A stretch of 64,000 bases of DNA from Staphylococcus equorum (GTDB lineage: Bacteria > Bacillota > Bacilli > Staphylococcales > Staphylococcaceae), in NCBI RefSeq assembly GCF_029531845.1, contig NZ_JAMBPV010000001.1:186001-250000 (forward strand), given 5' to 3'. Under the pieces are notes generated by a model. It ran no database searches. It was not told the DNA's origin and saw only the letters and a program-made list of their open reading frames with translations. The position numbers were made by a program, and so were the translations under genes. Positions 18,086-26,421 of this stretch are shown one piece after another. Numbering within the stretch: position 1 is the first letter of the stretch; each line of letters opens with the position of its first letter.

Positions 18086-18820
18086 ATGAAAAAAGAAGAT
18101 TTAAAAAATATAGTCACAACACCCGTTAATGCACCTGCATTCTCCCCAACTAACCCATTTTTTAAAAATAGAGAATACGTCGATGTAATGTATGAAACTG
18201 ATATAGAAGCATTAAAACGTGTCGTTCCAGAACCTTTGGAAGTTACAAGTAATTTAATTAAATTTGAAATTATAAACATGCCTGATAGCACAGGCTTAGG
18301 TTCTTACATGGAAGCAGGTCAAGTTATACCGGTGGAATATAATGGAGAACAAGGCGAATATTATTTAAGTATGTATGTTAACAACCAAGCTGCAATTACA
18401 TCCGGACGTGAAATTGCGGCATTTCCAAAAAAATCAGGACAACCTAATTTGTATATAGATAATGATGTGCTTGTAGGGACTTTAGATTATGGTTCTTTGC
18501 GTGTAGCTCAAACAACGATGGGTTACAAACACTTCCCTATGGATGCGGAAGAAGCCAAAAATATAATCGCTCAACCTCAATTTATGTTAAAACAAATGCG
18601 TGATTATAATGGAGAAGTTGAAAAGAGTGAATTAACACGTAGTCAAATTACTGACTTTCAAATACTAGAAGCCTATCGCTCACCAGTCAGATTACAATTA
18701 TTTGAACATGTCATGGCACCACTCGCTGATTTTCCTGTGCGCAAGATAGTAGATGGGCAACATATTATTGCAAATCTATATTTAGGACGTCCAAAGCAAA
18801 TTTATGATTATTTAAATTAA
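18086..18820 (+). CDS. Acetoacetate decarboxylase family protein
   Basis: 244 residues from ATG 18086, which follows AGGAGGAG; the long upstream open frame is only overlap with the preceding gene. GREIAAFPKKSGQPNLY carries the paired lysines of clostridial acetoacetate decarboxylase, where the second Lys forms the Schiff base. SPVRLQLFEHVMAPLADFPVRKIVD matches the conserved C-terminal half. It probably decarboxylates acetoacetate or another beta- or alpha-keto acid. It is the middle gene of a three-gene operon. Confidence 0.85.
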   Translation: MKKEDLKNIVTTPVNAPAFSPTNPFFKNREYVDVMYETDIEALKRVVPEPLEVTSNLIKFEIINMPDSTGLGSYMEAGQVIPVEYNGEQGEYYLSMYVNNQAAITSGREIAAFPKKSGQPNLYIDNDVLVGTLDYGSLRVAQTTMGYKHFPMDAEEAKNIIAQPQFMLKQMRDYNGEVEKSELTRSQITDFQILEAYRSPVRLQLFEHVMAPLADFPVRKIVDGQHIIANLYLGRPKQIYDYLN

Positions 18821-18836
18821 TATGGAGGTATACTTG

Positions 18837-19811
18837 TTGTTAAAAAAGATAACTTTATTCTTTGGTGTCAGTATGCTAACTTTATATTCTTATGTGAGAT
18901 TAAAAGAGAAGCGTAGTTTTAAAAGCTTTCTTTATGAGCTTGTCATTAGAAAAATAAAAATGAAAAAACCTTATTTAAGTGAAGAGAATGCTAAAAATGC
19001 AGTTAACAAAACGAAACACACAACTGCTGGAGCATTTAAAGGCACAGATTATAAATTTACGAATAATGTTCACATCAAAACTGTTCAAAACTCAAAGATT
19101 TATATAGTCAATGCGCAACCGAATCCACAGCAAAAAGTGATTTTATATGTACATGGTGGCGCTTGGTTTAAAGATCCTTTCAAAACGCATTTTGAGTTTG
19201 TAGATACACTTGCAACAGAATTAGATGCTAAAGTAATTATGCCAATTTATCCTAAAACACCACACGCCACATACAAAGAAACATTTAATTTACTTGAAGA
19301 AATTTATAAGAAAATGATAATAAATACCGATAATACGCATCAACTTATAATTATGGGAGACTCAGCAGGCGGACAGATTTCATTATCATTTGCTCAATAT
19401 ATTAAAAAACTAGGATTAACCCAACCTAGTCATATCATATTAATCTCACCCATTCTTGATGCTACGTTATCTAATCCTGAAGCTTATGTCTATGAAAAGA
19501 AAGACCCAATGTTAGCTACAGCAGGAAGTAAATATATTATCAATCTCTGGGCTGGAGATACTCCACTAACAGATTGGAGACTTTCACCAATGTTTGGAGA
19601 TTTAGAAGGTTTAGGTCATATTACACTTTCAATTGGCACAAAAGAAGCGTTATACCCAGATGCGCTTAAATTCTCTAATATGCTTAATTCAAAAAACATA
19701 GCTCATGGCTTCTTACCTGGTTTCAATTTATATCATGTCCATACGATTCTAGACATACCAGAAAGAAAGCAATTTCTTAATAACGTAAAACAAATAATTA
19801 AGAATAAATAA
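18837..19811 (+). CDS. Alpha/beta hydrolase (hormone-sensitive-lipase-like esterase)
   Basis: About 324 residues. YVHGGAWF is the oxyanion HGG motif and MGDSAGGQ the nucleophile elbow with the catalytic Ser; the C-terminal YHVHTI likely gives the catalytic His. A first hydrophobic segment (LFFGVSMLTLYSYV) may anchor it to the membrane. An ATG at 18822 overlaps the Shine-Dalgarno GGAGG, so TTG 18837 (or 18834) is the better start. It would hydrolyse an ester linked to the keto-acid chemistry of the two upstream genes. Confidence 0.75.
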   Translation: MLKKITLFFGVSMLTLYSYVRLKEKRSFKSFLYELVIRKIKMKKPYLSEENAKNAVNKTKHTTAGAFKGTDYKFTNNVHIKTVQNSKIYIVNAQPNPQQKVILYVHGGAWFKDPFKTHFEFVDTLATELDAKVIMPIYPKTPHATYKETFNLLEEIYKKMIINTDNTHQLIIMGDSAGGQISLSFAQYIKKLGLTQPSHIILISPILDATLSNPEAYVYEKKDPMLATAGSKYIINLWAGDTPLTDWRLSPMFGDLEGLGHITLSIGTKEALYPDALKFSNMLNSKNIAHGFLPGFNLYHVHTILDIPERKQFLNNVKQIIKNK

Positions 19812-19812
19812 A

Positions 19813-19836
19813 GAAGTGGGACAGAAATATCCCATT
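19813..19836 (+). repeat. Partial end of the dispersed repeat / IS end
   Basis: GAAGTGGGACAGAAATA matches the ends of the larger repeat copies and sits just before the transposase fragment, so it may be the original IS terminus. Confidence 0.5.
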
Positions 19837-19905
19837 CTCAAATTAAAAATAAGCCACTTTCGTATAATAAATCTACTCCAACATAACTTTAAAATGAAGG
19901 GGCTT

Positions 19906-20109
19906 ATGTATAAAAATTATAATATGAATCAGCTAACACTACCAATGGAAACTGAAATTTTGATCCCTAACAATGATATCGTACATGCAGTTAATCAAAT
20001 TGCTGAAACAATTTCAGAAATAGAATACTACGGATACAAGAACCCAACATACTACAATCGAATTTCAAAAAATGAGAGTAAGGCTGATCAGTTTTTAATA
20101 TGGATTTAA
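19906..20109 (+). pseudogene. IS1182/IS1272-type transposase, N-terminal fragment
   Basis: Only 67 residues remain of a protein that is normally several hundred long. MYKNYNMNQLTLPMETEIL followed by IPNNDIVHAVNQIAETI is the typical start of staphylococcal IS1182-family transposases, with ribosome binding site AAGGGGC. After about residue 40 the sequence diverges from what I know of the family, so the breakpoint is probably there. The catalytic core is missing. Confidence 0.75.
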
Positions 20110-20238
20110 AATCCAAGAGCTTGCTCGATTTACTTCTCTCTACAACTATAAAAAAAGCTGTGAAAAAATCTTAGTATGTTTTATTTTATATACTAAACCA
20201 AAGTATAATTTTCAAAATCCTTACATTGTAGTATTCTT

Positions 20239-20530
20239 ATGAGTCTTTCACTTTTAATCCACGATAACGATTAAGCGTTGCACAGAACTCCTGCTTTCTC
20301 GGTAAGGTTAAATTTCCTGGGTGCCCATTAAATGGAGAGAGTGCGTCTAGACCATGTTGCTCTATAAAATCATAGACCTTGTCAGCCGCTTGAGCTAAGT
20401 GTCTTGCTCATTTAATAGATGGTTTTGGTATTAATCAATCATGTCCGCTAAACACTGTGTTTAGCTGTTATCTACCAATTGTTCCAAACCTGTAATATCA
20501 ATAAGTTCCTTACCATATAAAAGGGAATAC
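20239..20530 (-). pseudogene. Remnants of one or two decayed genes, unidentified
   Basis: On the minus strand, 20409-20236 reads in one frame with a protein-like composition (segments AADKVYDFIEQHGLDALSP and NGHPGNLTLPRKQEF, ending RYRGLKVKDS and a stop) but has no start. Upstream, about 20530-20460, another frame ends ELIDITGLEQLVDNS and a stop. The two are separated by stops. I do not recognise the parent gene. CTAAACACTGTGTTTAG (about 20446-20462) is a perfect palindrome between them. Confidence 0.45.
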
Positions 20531-20607
20531 AAACATTACTAAAACAGATACAATAATAATCAAATACAAAAGAGGAAGCATTATAATCAAATGCTTCCTC
20601 TTTTGGT

Positions 20608-21810
20608 TTATTGTTGCTTACTTATCTCCCATTGATAAGGGTCTGGTAAACTGCTCCAATCTTGCTCTATTTCATAACGATTTAACAAACATGCATCGAG
20701 TTCACGTTCAATTTTTTCAGTATCTAAATCTGTACCGATAATGACAAATTGTGTATTTCGGTCTCCATATTCAATATCCCATGTTTCTGCCACATCTGTT
20801 CTTTCTTGCAAAATCTGTCTTTGTTGTTCTAATGGCATCGCAGCTACCCAGTAAGTCACTGGACTAATGTTACAAGATGACCCAGCTTGTGATAATAAAC
20901 AAGCGACTTCATTATATTGAGCGAACCACACGATACCTTTGGAACGCACAATATTATCTGACATATTTTCCAACCATGTATTAAAACGTTTCGCGTGAAA
21001 CGGTAATCTTCTTGAATAAACAAAAGAACTAATACCATATTCTTCAGTTTCTGGTGTATGTGTCGCATGGCCACCTTCAGTTAATTCTTTAATCCATCCT
21101 GCAGAATCACTCGATTTTTCAAAATCAAAGCGTCCCGTATTTAAAATTTCGTTTAATGCTACCTCTGCATTCACCGTTTTAATTAATTTCGCTTCAGGTT
21201 GTAACTGTCTCAGTACATTTTCAAGTTTCTGTAATTCATCGTCAGGAACTAAATCTGTTTTATTCAATACCAGTACATCACAGAATTCAACTTGATCGAT
21301 TAGTAAATCTGCAATCGTGCGTTCATCCGTCTCATCGGCACCTTGATCTCGGTCAATCAACAAGTCTTCGGAATTAATATCATTAGTGAATCGGTTCGCA
21401 TCTACGACTGTCACCATTGTGTCTAACTGACATATCGATGTTAAATCAATGTCGAGTTCGTCATCTATGTATGAAAATGTTTGGGCAACGGGTACAGGTT
21501 CTGAAATACCTGTAGATTCAATAACAATATAATCTATATTTCCTTTGTGCACGAGGCGTTCCACTTCTTTTAATAAATCATCTCTCAAAGTACAACAGAT
21601 ACAGCCATTTGATAATTCAACGAGTTTTTCATCTGTTCTGGATAAGCCGCCGCCTTCTGCAACTAAATCTTTATCAATATTGACTTCACTCATATCATTT
21701 ACAATAACTGCTATTTTACGTCCCTCTCGATTTTTTAAAATGTGATTGAGCAACGTAGTCTTCCCTGAACCTAAATAGCCACTTAAAACAGTTACCGGAA
21801 TTTTACTCAT
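20608..21810 (-). CDS. CobW/COG0523-family GTPase, probable zinc metallochaperone
   Basis: 400 residues. [13 protein letters not shown] is the P-loop, [12 protein letters not shown] the metal-binding Cx[10 protein letters not shown] the NKxD guanine motif, and the C-terminal CobW_C domain is full length. COG0523 proteins use GTP to deliver Zn2+ to client metalloproteins in zinc starvation. A near-perfect Zur box lies 20 bp upstream of the start, which identifies this as the zinc-responsive type (like YciC/ZagA of Bacillus). Ribosome binding site AAAAGGGGAG; transcribed alone. Confidence 0.9.
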   Translation of the reverse strand: MSKIPVTVLSGYLGSGKTTLLNHILKNREGRKIAVIVNDMSEVNIDKDLVAEGGGLSRTDEKLVELSNGCICCTLRDDLLKEVERLVHKGNIDYIVIESTGISEPVPVAQTFSYIDDELDIDLTSICQLDTMVTVVDANRFTNDINSEDLLIDRDQGADETDERTIADLLIDQVEFCDVLVLNKTDLVPDDELQKLENVLRQLQPEAKLIKTVNAEVALNEILNTGRFDFEKSSDSAGWIKELTEGGHATHTPETEEYGISSFVYSRRLPFHAKRFNTWLENMSDNIVRSKGIVWFAQYNEVACLLSQAGSSCNISPVTYWVAAMPLEQQRQILQERTDVAETWDIEYGDRNTQFVIIGTDLDTEKIERELDACLLNRYEIEQDWSSLPDPYQWEISKQQ

Positions 21811-21830
21811 TAGACTAACTCCCCTTTTAT

Positions 21831-21850
21831 AAATCGTAATAATTACGTTT
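21831..21850 (-). promoter_or_regulatory. Zur box
   Basis: AAATCGTAATAATTACGTTT contains the 13-bp perfect palindrome CGTAATAATTACG and matches the Firmicute Zur consensus (AAATCGTAATNATTACGATTT) at nearly every position. It lies just before the GTPase gene, so Zur-Zn would repress it. Confidence 0.85.
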
Positions 21851-21932
21851 TATAATGTAACGTGAATTATAAGTAAAGTCAATATTATATTTTTAAGCGA
21901 ATTTGCGTAAAATATAAACCTTAATATATTAT

Positions 21933-22649
21933 CTACCTATTGATTAATTTTTCAATTAAACTTTCTATTTGTCCGTTAAATATACATAGATTGTTTCTTT
22001 CTATCTGTTCATTTTGGTTACTCGTATTTAGCCACACAGCCTGCATGTTAACATTGAGCGCACCACAAATATCATTTTTCCAAGAATCTCCTACAAATAA
22101 AGTTGCTTCAGGTGTAACATTTAGGGCTTTGGTAACTTTTAAAAATGCCTTAGCATCTGGTTTTTCTACACCTATTTCTTCAGATATAAATATATTATTC
22201 TTGAAGATAAAATCAAGATTTAAATTTTTAATTTTTTTAGTCTGTTCCCGAATTTTGCCATTAGTTAATATGGCAATATGTATATCTTTTTTTAAAGTTG
22301 CTAAAAGTTCATTCAATTTTGGGTTCATTTTTATATTTGATATTAATATATTGAAAAACATTTGAAAATATTCATTAGCATCTTTATGAGAAATATAAAT
22401 ACCAAAATCTTCTAGCGTTTTAATTAATCTTAATTCCCTTAGCTCATCTAACGAAATCAATCCAGCATCATGTTGTTTCCAAAAATAATCATCATAGGAT
22501 CTATACAAAGGTATAAAATCATCATATTCAATTCCTTGAATGATTTTATAATTATCAAAGGCTTTTTTATTAGCGTCTCTCCATAGTTCATCAAAAGGAA
22601 ACAAGGTGTTGTCCAAATCAAACATGATTAACTTTAAATCTTTATCCAT
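21933..22649 (-). CDS. HAD-superfamily hydrolase (YjjG-like)
   Basis: 238 residues. MFDLDNTLFPFDELW is motif I (DxDxT), AILTNG motif II, and GVEKPD with FVGDSWKNDICGA motifs III and IV; the alpha-helical cap lies between about 20 and 90. Relatives dephosphorylate nucleotides or small phosphoesters. It is single and starts behind GGGAGGGCAG. Confidence 0.85.
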   Translation of the reverse strand: MDKDLKLIMFDLDNTLFPFDELWRDANKKAFDNYKIIQGIEYDDFIPLYRSYDDYFWKQHDAGLISLDELRELRLIKTLEDFGIYISHKDANEYFQMFFNILISNIKMNPKLNELLATLKKDIHIAILTNGKIREQTKKIKNLNLDFIFKNNIFISEEIGVEKPDAKAFLKVTKALNVTPEATLFVGDSWKNDICGALNVNMQAVWLNTSNQNEQIERNNLCIFNGQIESLIEKLINR

Positions 22650-22730
22650 GACTGCCCTCCCTTAATATAACTCGTTCAAAACTCTCGCTTACTGATATAA
22701 TATAAATAATATCTTTTATATGAATTTTAT

Positions 22731-22764
22731 CATAAAGTTTGCGTTTCAAAATACAAACTTTATG
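22731..22764. other. Perfect 11-bp inverted repeat
   Basis: CATAAAGTTTG (22731-22741) and CAAACTTTATG (22754-22764) with a 12-nt loop lie upstream of the HAD gene. No T-run follows, so an operator or 5' structure is possible. Confidence 0.45.
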
Positions 22765-22874
22765 AACTGTACTTATTTTGTCTTTTTTGTTCGTATGTTA
22801 CTTTTAATCTGGTTAATCAATATAATTGAAAATAAATTATGAAATTTAATGAGTACGAATAAGTATATAAAATT

Positions 22875-22914
22875 AAAAGTGCTAACAACGTTACATTTTG
22901 TTGTCAGCACTTTT
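22875..22914 (-). terminator. Terminator of the malic enzyme transcript
   Basis: AAAAGTGCTAACAAC / GTTGTCAGCACTTTT stem with one mismatch and T-rich flanks, about 90 bp past the malic enzyme stop. Confidence 0.75.
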
Positions 22915-23000
22915 AATATTTATTTAGCATCTTAGTTACTTATTAAAATCGTAGCATTATAAATCTATTAACTGTTTCATTTATTGTTCCTTTTTTCACT

Positions 23001-24182
23001 CTAAACTAATATTTTCCCTTCTTTTTTCGCAATATGCTTAACCGCTTCGGCGACTTGGTGAGCGACGTTTTTATCTAGCGCATTGGGAATGATGAAATCT
23101 GCTGCTAACTGATCTTCTCTTATTGAGCCAGCAATTGCTTTAGCTGCCGTTATTTTCATTTCTGTTGTAATATCACTTGATTGTGCATCTAACACGCCTC
23201 TAAATATTCCAGGAAACGCTAATAAATTATTGATTTGGTTAGGATAATCCGAACGTCCTGTTCCAATTATTGTAGCTCCAGCTTCTATTGCTTCTTCTGG
23301 ATATATTTCTGGGGTAGGATTGGCTAATGCAAAAACAACCGGGTTATCATTCATTGACTGTACATGATCTTTTGTTAACGCTTGGGGACCTGATACACCA
23401 ATAAATACATCTGCATTTTGAATGACATCATCCAATGTGCCTCTAGATCCTTCAGGATTTGTATATGTTGCAATGTCTTGTTGAGCGCCGTTCATCCACG
23501 TTTGTGATTTATTTAAGACACCTTCTAGACTGACCAGCGTAATATTATTATATCCTGCTTCTAATAATAACTTAGCAATCGCAATACCTGCAGAGCCTGC
23601 ACCATTAATAATGATTTTTGTAGAATAGTTCTCTTTTTGAACAAATTTAAGTGCATTGATTAATGCTGCAAGCACAACTATTGCCGTTCCATGTTGATCA
23701 TCATGAAATACTGGAATATCAAGTTCTTCAATTAATTTTTTCTCAATTTCAAAGCAACGTGGTGCAGATATATCTTCTAGATTAATTCCAGAAAAATTAG
23801 GTTCTAACGCTTTTATAATAGATATAATTTCTTCAGTATCTTTTGTATTTAATGAAATTGGAAATGCATCTACATTTGCCAGCTTTTTAAATAAAATACT
23901 TTTCCCTTCCATAACTGGTATAGCAGCTTTGGGTCCAATATCACCTAGTCCAAGTACAGCCGTACCATCCGTAACTACAGCAATCATATTACCTCGTGCT
24001 GTTAACGAATTTACTTTTGACTCATCTTCTGTAATCGCCTTACATACTTCAGATACACCAGGCGTGTATACGACACTCAAATCCTGTTCATCATTAACTT
24101 CTACTTTACTCGTAATCTCTATTTTTCCTGAATGTTCATGGTGTAAACTGATAGAATCTGTAGTTTCATTTCTTACTGACAT
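23001..24182 (-). CDS. NAD-dependent malic enzyme (malate to pyruvate + CO2)
   Basis: 393 residues, the short bacterial form without a PTA domain. VVYTPGVSEVCKAI, GNMIAVVTDGTAVLGLGDIG and FHDDQHGTAIVVLAAL are the malic enzyme metal and substrate motifs, and INGAGSAGIAIAKLL binds the dinucleotide. It oxidatively decarboxylates malate in the cytosol. It lies 29 bp after the transporter gene and behind the two-component genes, giving a complete malate-use module. Confidence 0.93.
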   Translation of the reverse strand: MSVRNETTDSISLHHEHSGKIEITSKVEVNDEQDLSVVYTPGVSEVCKAITEDESKVNSLTARGNMIAVVTDGTAVLGLGDIGPKAAIPVMEGKSILFKKLANVDAFPISLNTKDTEEIISIIKALEPNFSGINLEDISAPRCFEIEKKLIEELDIPVFHDDQHGTAIVVLAALINALKFVQKENYSTKIIINGAGSAGIAIAKLLLEAGYNNITLVSLEGVLNKSQTWMNGAQQDIATYTNPEGSRGTLDDVIQNADVFIGVSGPQALTKDHVQSMNDNPVVFALANPTPEIYPEEAIEAGATIIGTGRSDYPNQINNLLAFPGIFRGVLDAQSSDITTEMKITAAKAIAGSIREDQLAADFIIPNALDKNVAHQVAEAVKHIAKKEGKILV

Positions 24183-24211
24183 ATTTATTACCCCTTATTT
24201 AGTATTATGAT

Positions 24212-25564
24212 TTAACTTAATATTTTCAACAAAAACGTGGCCATGATGACTGTTGATACGCCGCCTATTCTGGTAGCAACTTGTGCAAATGGCATAAGTG
24301 CCATACGTTTAGATGCTGACAATATAGCTACATCTCCTGTGCCACCTAGACCACTATGGCAACCCGTCACAATAGCGGCATCTACTGGATACATTTTCAT
24401 TAATTTACCTACAAAATAACCAGAAACAATCATGGTTAATACGACTGATGCACATATCACAACATATGCTGGTGTTACAATTTTGACGACATCTTTTAAA
24501 GGTATGTACAACATTCCGAGACCTACCATTAATGGCCAAGTCAAACTTGTAGATACAAATTTATATAAATTATGTGCGCCATCTTCCATTTTATGTGGCA
24601 TTACCTTCAAACATTTAATAATCGTTGCAAATAGAATCATAATAACTGGCCCTGGCATGCCTATGAATTTTTGACCAAGTGTACCGACAATAAAGAAACT
24701 ACAAGCAATGAGTAAACCTGCTCCCATAAGTGAGAAATCAATTACTTTTTCTTTCTCTTCTTTATCATTACTCATTTCATCTATGTTTTCAGATTTAATT
24801 AATTTTCCATTTCCTGAAAGCTTTGTATGCTTTTCTCCTACACGCATCATTACACCTGCAGTAACAACCGCAAATATATTACCAATTACTGCTGCTGGAA
24901 TCATTTGAGAAACGAACGATTCAGCTGATCCTCCCAATATAGATGAGTATGCAATTGACAACGGTAGAATACCTTCACCAATACCTCCACCAATAATAGG
25001 TACAACAATATAAAACAATGTATGCTTAATATCATAACCAAATAATAGACCGACTAATAAACCTGCAGATACTGCCAGAATAGTCCCCACTAATAAAGGT
25101 ACAAACATACGTGTGAATCCTTGAATTAGCACTTTACTATTCATGCCTAAAATACTTCCAACAACTAAACAAGAAATATAGAAATATAAAAAGTTAGATG
25201 TCTTCATTAAACTCGTGACCGCTTCCATAGAAGATGTGTTAATAACATCTAAAAACACTAAAACAGATGGCACAAGTAATGCTAAAATAGCAGGTCCACC
25301 GATATCTTTTAAAATCGGCAATTTTTGACCAAGATCTCCTAGCAAGATACCCAAAATCATGATTACTGCAAATCCGCCAATCATATCTGTTGGTAATGTA
25401 TTATATACGGACGCAGCTAATATAATTGCAGCTAGTATTAAGTAAAGTGGTAATGGCAACACACCCACTTTAATATTAACTAGCCTTCTTCCTAAACTTT
25501 TAAAGCTGCTCTCTATTGGTATCTCATCGTTAGTAAGCGCTTTCAAATTTGCTTTCGTATTCAT
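24212..25564 (-). CDS. 2-hydroxycarboxylate transporter family, probable Na+/malate symporter
   Basis: 450 residues from ATG 25564 behind AAGGGGG; an upstream in-frame ATG lacks a site. The two reentrant-loop motifs of the 2HCT family are visible: IIGGGIGEGILPLS and SGLGGTGDVAILS. About 11 helices. Relatives are CitS, CimH and MaeN/MaeP. Co-occurrence with malic enzyme and a CitA/DcuS-type two-component system points to malate as substrate. Confidence 0.88.
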   Translation of the reverse strand: MNTKANLKALTNDEIPIESSFKSLGRRLVNIKVGVLPLPLYLILAAIILAASVYNTLPTDMIGGFAVIMILGILLGDLGQKLPILKDIGGPAILALLVPSVLVFLDVINTSSMEAVTSLMKTSNFLYFYISCLVVGSILGMNSKVLIQGFTRMFVPLLVGTILAVSAGLLVGLLFGYDIKHTLFYIVVPIIGGGIGEGILPLSIAYSSILGGSAESFVSQMIPAAVIGNIFAVVTAGVMMRVGEKHTKLSGNGKLIKSENIDEMSNDKEEKEKVIDFSLMGAGLLIACSFFIVGTLGQKFIGMPGPVIMILFATIIKCLKVMPHKMEDGAHNLYKFVSTSLTWPLMVGLGMLYIPLKDVVKIVTPAYVVICASVVLTMIVSGYFVGKLMKMYPVDAAIVTGCHSGLGGTGDVAILSASKRMALMPFAQVATRIGGVSTVIMATFLLKILS

Positions 25565-25653
25565 TATTAACCCCCTTGTTACGTATAAACCTATTTTATT
25601 CATAGACGACATAAAATTATAGTTTATGAAATTTTAATAATCTTTTTGTAATT

Positions 25654-25694
25654 AAAAAAACCGAATTAAAAGGAATTTCATCCTTTTAATTCGG
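25654..25694 (-). terminator. Terminator between regulator and transporter genes
   Basis: CCGAATTAAAAGGA / TCCTTTTAATTCGG stem followed on the minus strand by TTTTTTT. It separates the two-component operon from the transporter-enzyme operon. Confidence 0.85.
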
Positions 25695-25704
25695 TGGCAC
25701 TTCA

Positions 25705-26421
25705 CTATAATTCTATATAACTATTTAAATACTGAAGATTATCCTTTTTGACCTTATAGAAATTGATGGGCCGACCTATACCATAATTTAAAGATTCCTC
25801 TAAAACTTCTATATCCGTTAAAAACTTTAAATATTTTCTTACAGAAACTCTCGAAATATTGACGTGCTTTGAGATGTCATCTGTAGAGAATTCATTTTCT
25901 TCAAAGTATTTCATTTTATCAATAATCACTTGTAACGTTCCTTCCGTCACGCCTTTTGGTAATTTCAACTCTGAATCACGCTCAACAATTTCCTTGTTGA
26001 GAAATTCAGCGTCAATATCAGTTTGATTAATGCTACTTGTTTTATTAAAAAATGTTAGTCCTTTTTTATACCTCAGCAATGATTGTTGAAAACGCTCAAA
26101 GTCGAAGGGCTTAATTAAATAATCAACAGCGCCGTAACGAAATGCAGTTTGAATATCCTCGACATCAGAAGCTGCTGTAATGAGAATTGCGTCTATTTTA
26201 TAACCTTGCTCTCTTATATATTTAAGAAATGTTAGTCCATTTTCCTCAGGCATGTATATATCCAGCAATAATAAATCAATTTCTTTATTTTCTATATGTT
26301 TTATAGCTTCTTTAACATTTGAAGCAATATCAACTGAAGTTTGGTCATCTATTTTTTTAATAAATTGTTGATTTATTTGTGCAACCATTGGATCATCTTC
26401 AACAATTAAGATATTTAACAT
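25705..26421 (-). CDS. Response regulator of the CitB/DcuR/MaeR type
   Basis: 238 residues. Receiver domain about 1-120 with VEDDPMVA (acidic pocket), LLLDIYMPEENG (phospho-Asp about 55) and YLIKPFDFERF (Lys). The C-terminal HTH (FSTDDISKHVNISRVSVRKYLKFL) is the CitB-type DNA-binding domain. It starts directly at the stop of the kinase gene. Predicted to activate the malate transporter and malic enzyme operon. Confidence 0.88.
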   Translation of the reverse strand: MLNILIVEDDPMVAQINQQFIKKIDDQTSVDIASNVKEAIKHIENKEIDLLLLDIYMPEENGLTFLKYIREQGYKIDAILITAASDVEDIQTAFRYGAVDYLIKPFDFERFQQSLLRYKKGLTFFNKTSSINQTDIDAEFLNKEIVERDSELKLPKGVTEGTLQVIIDKMKYFEENEFSTDDISKHVNISRVSVRKYLKFLTDIEVLEESLNYGIGRPINFYKVKKDNLQYLNSYIEL

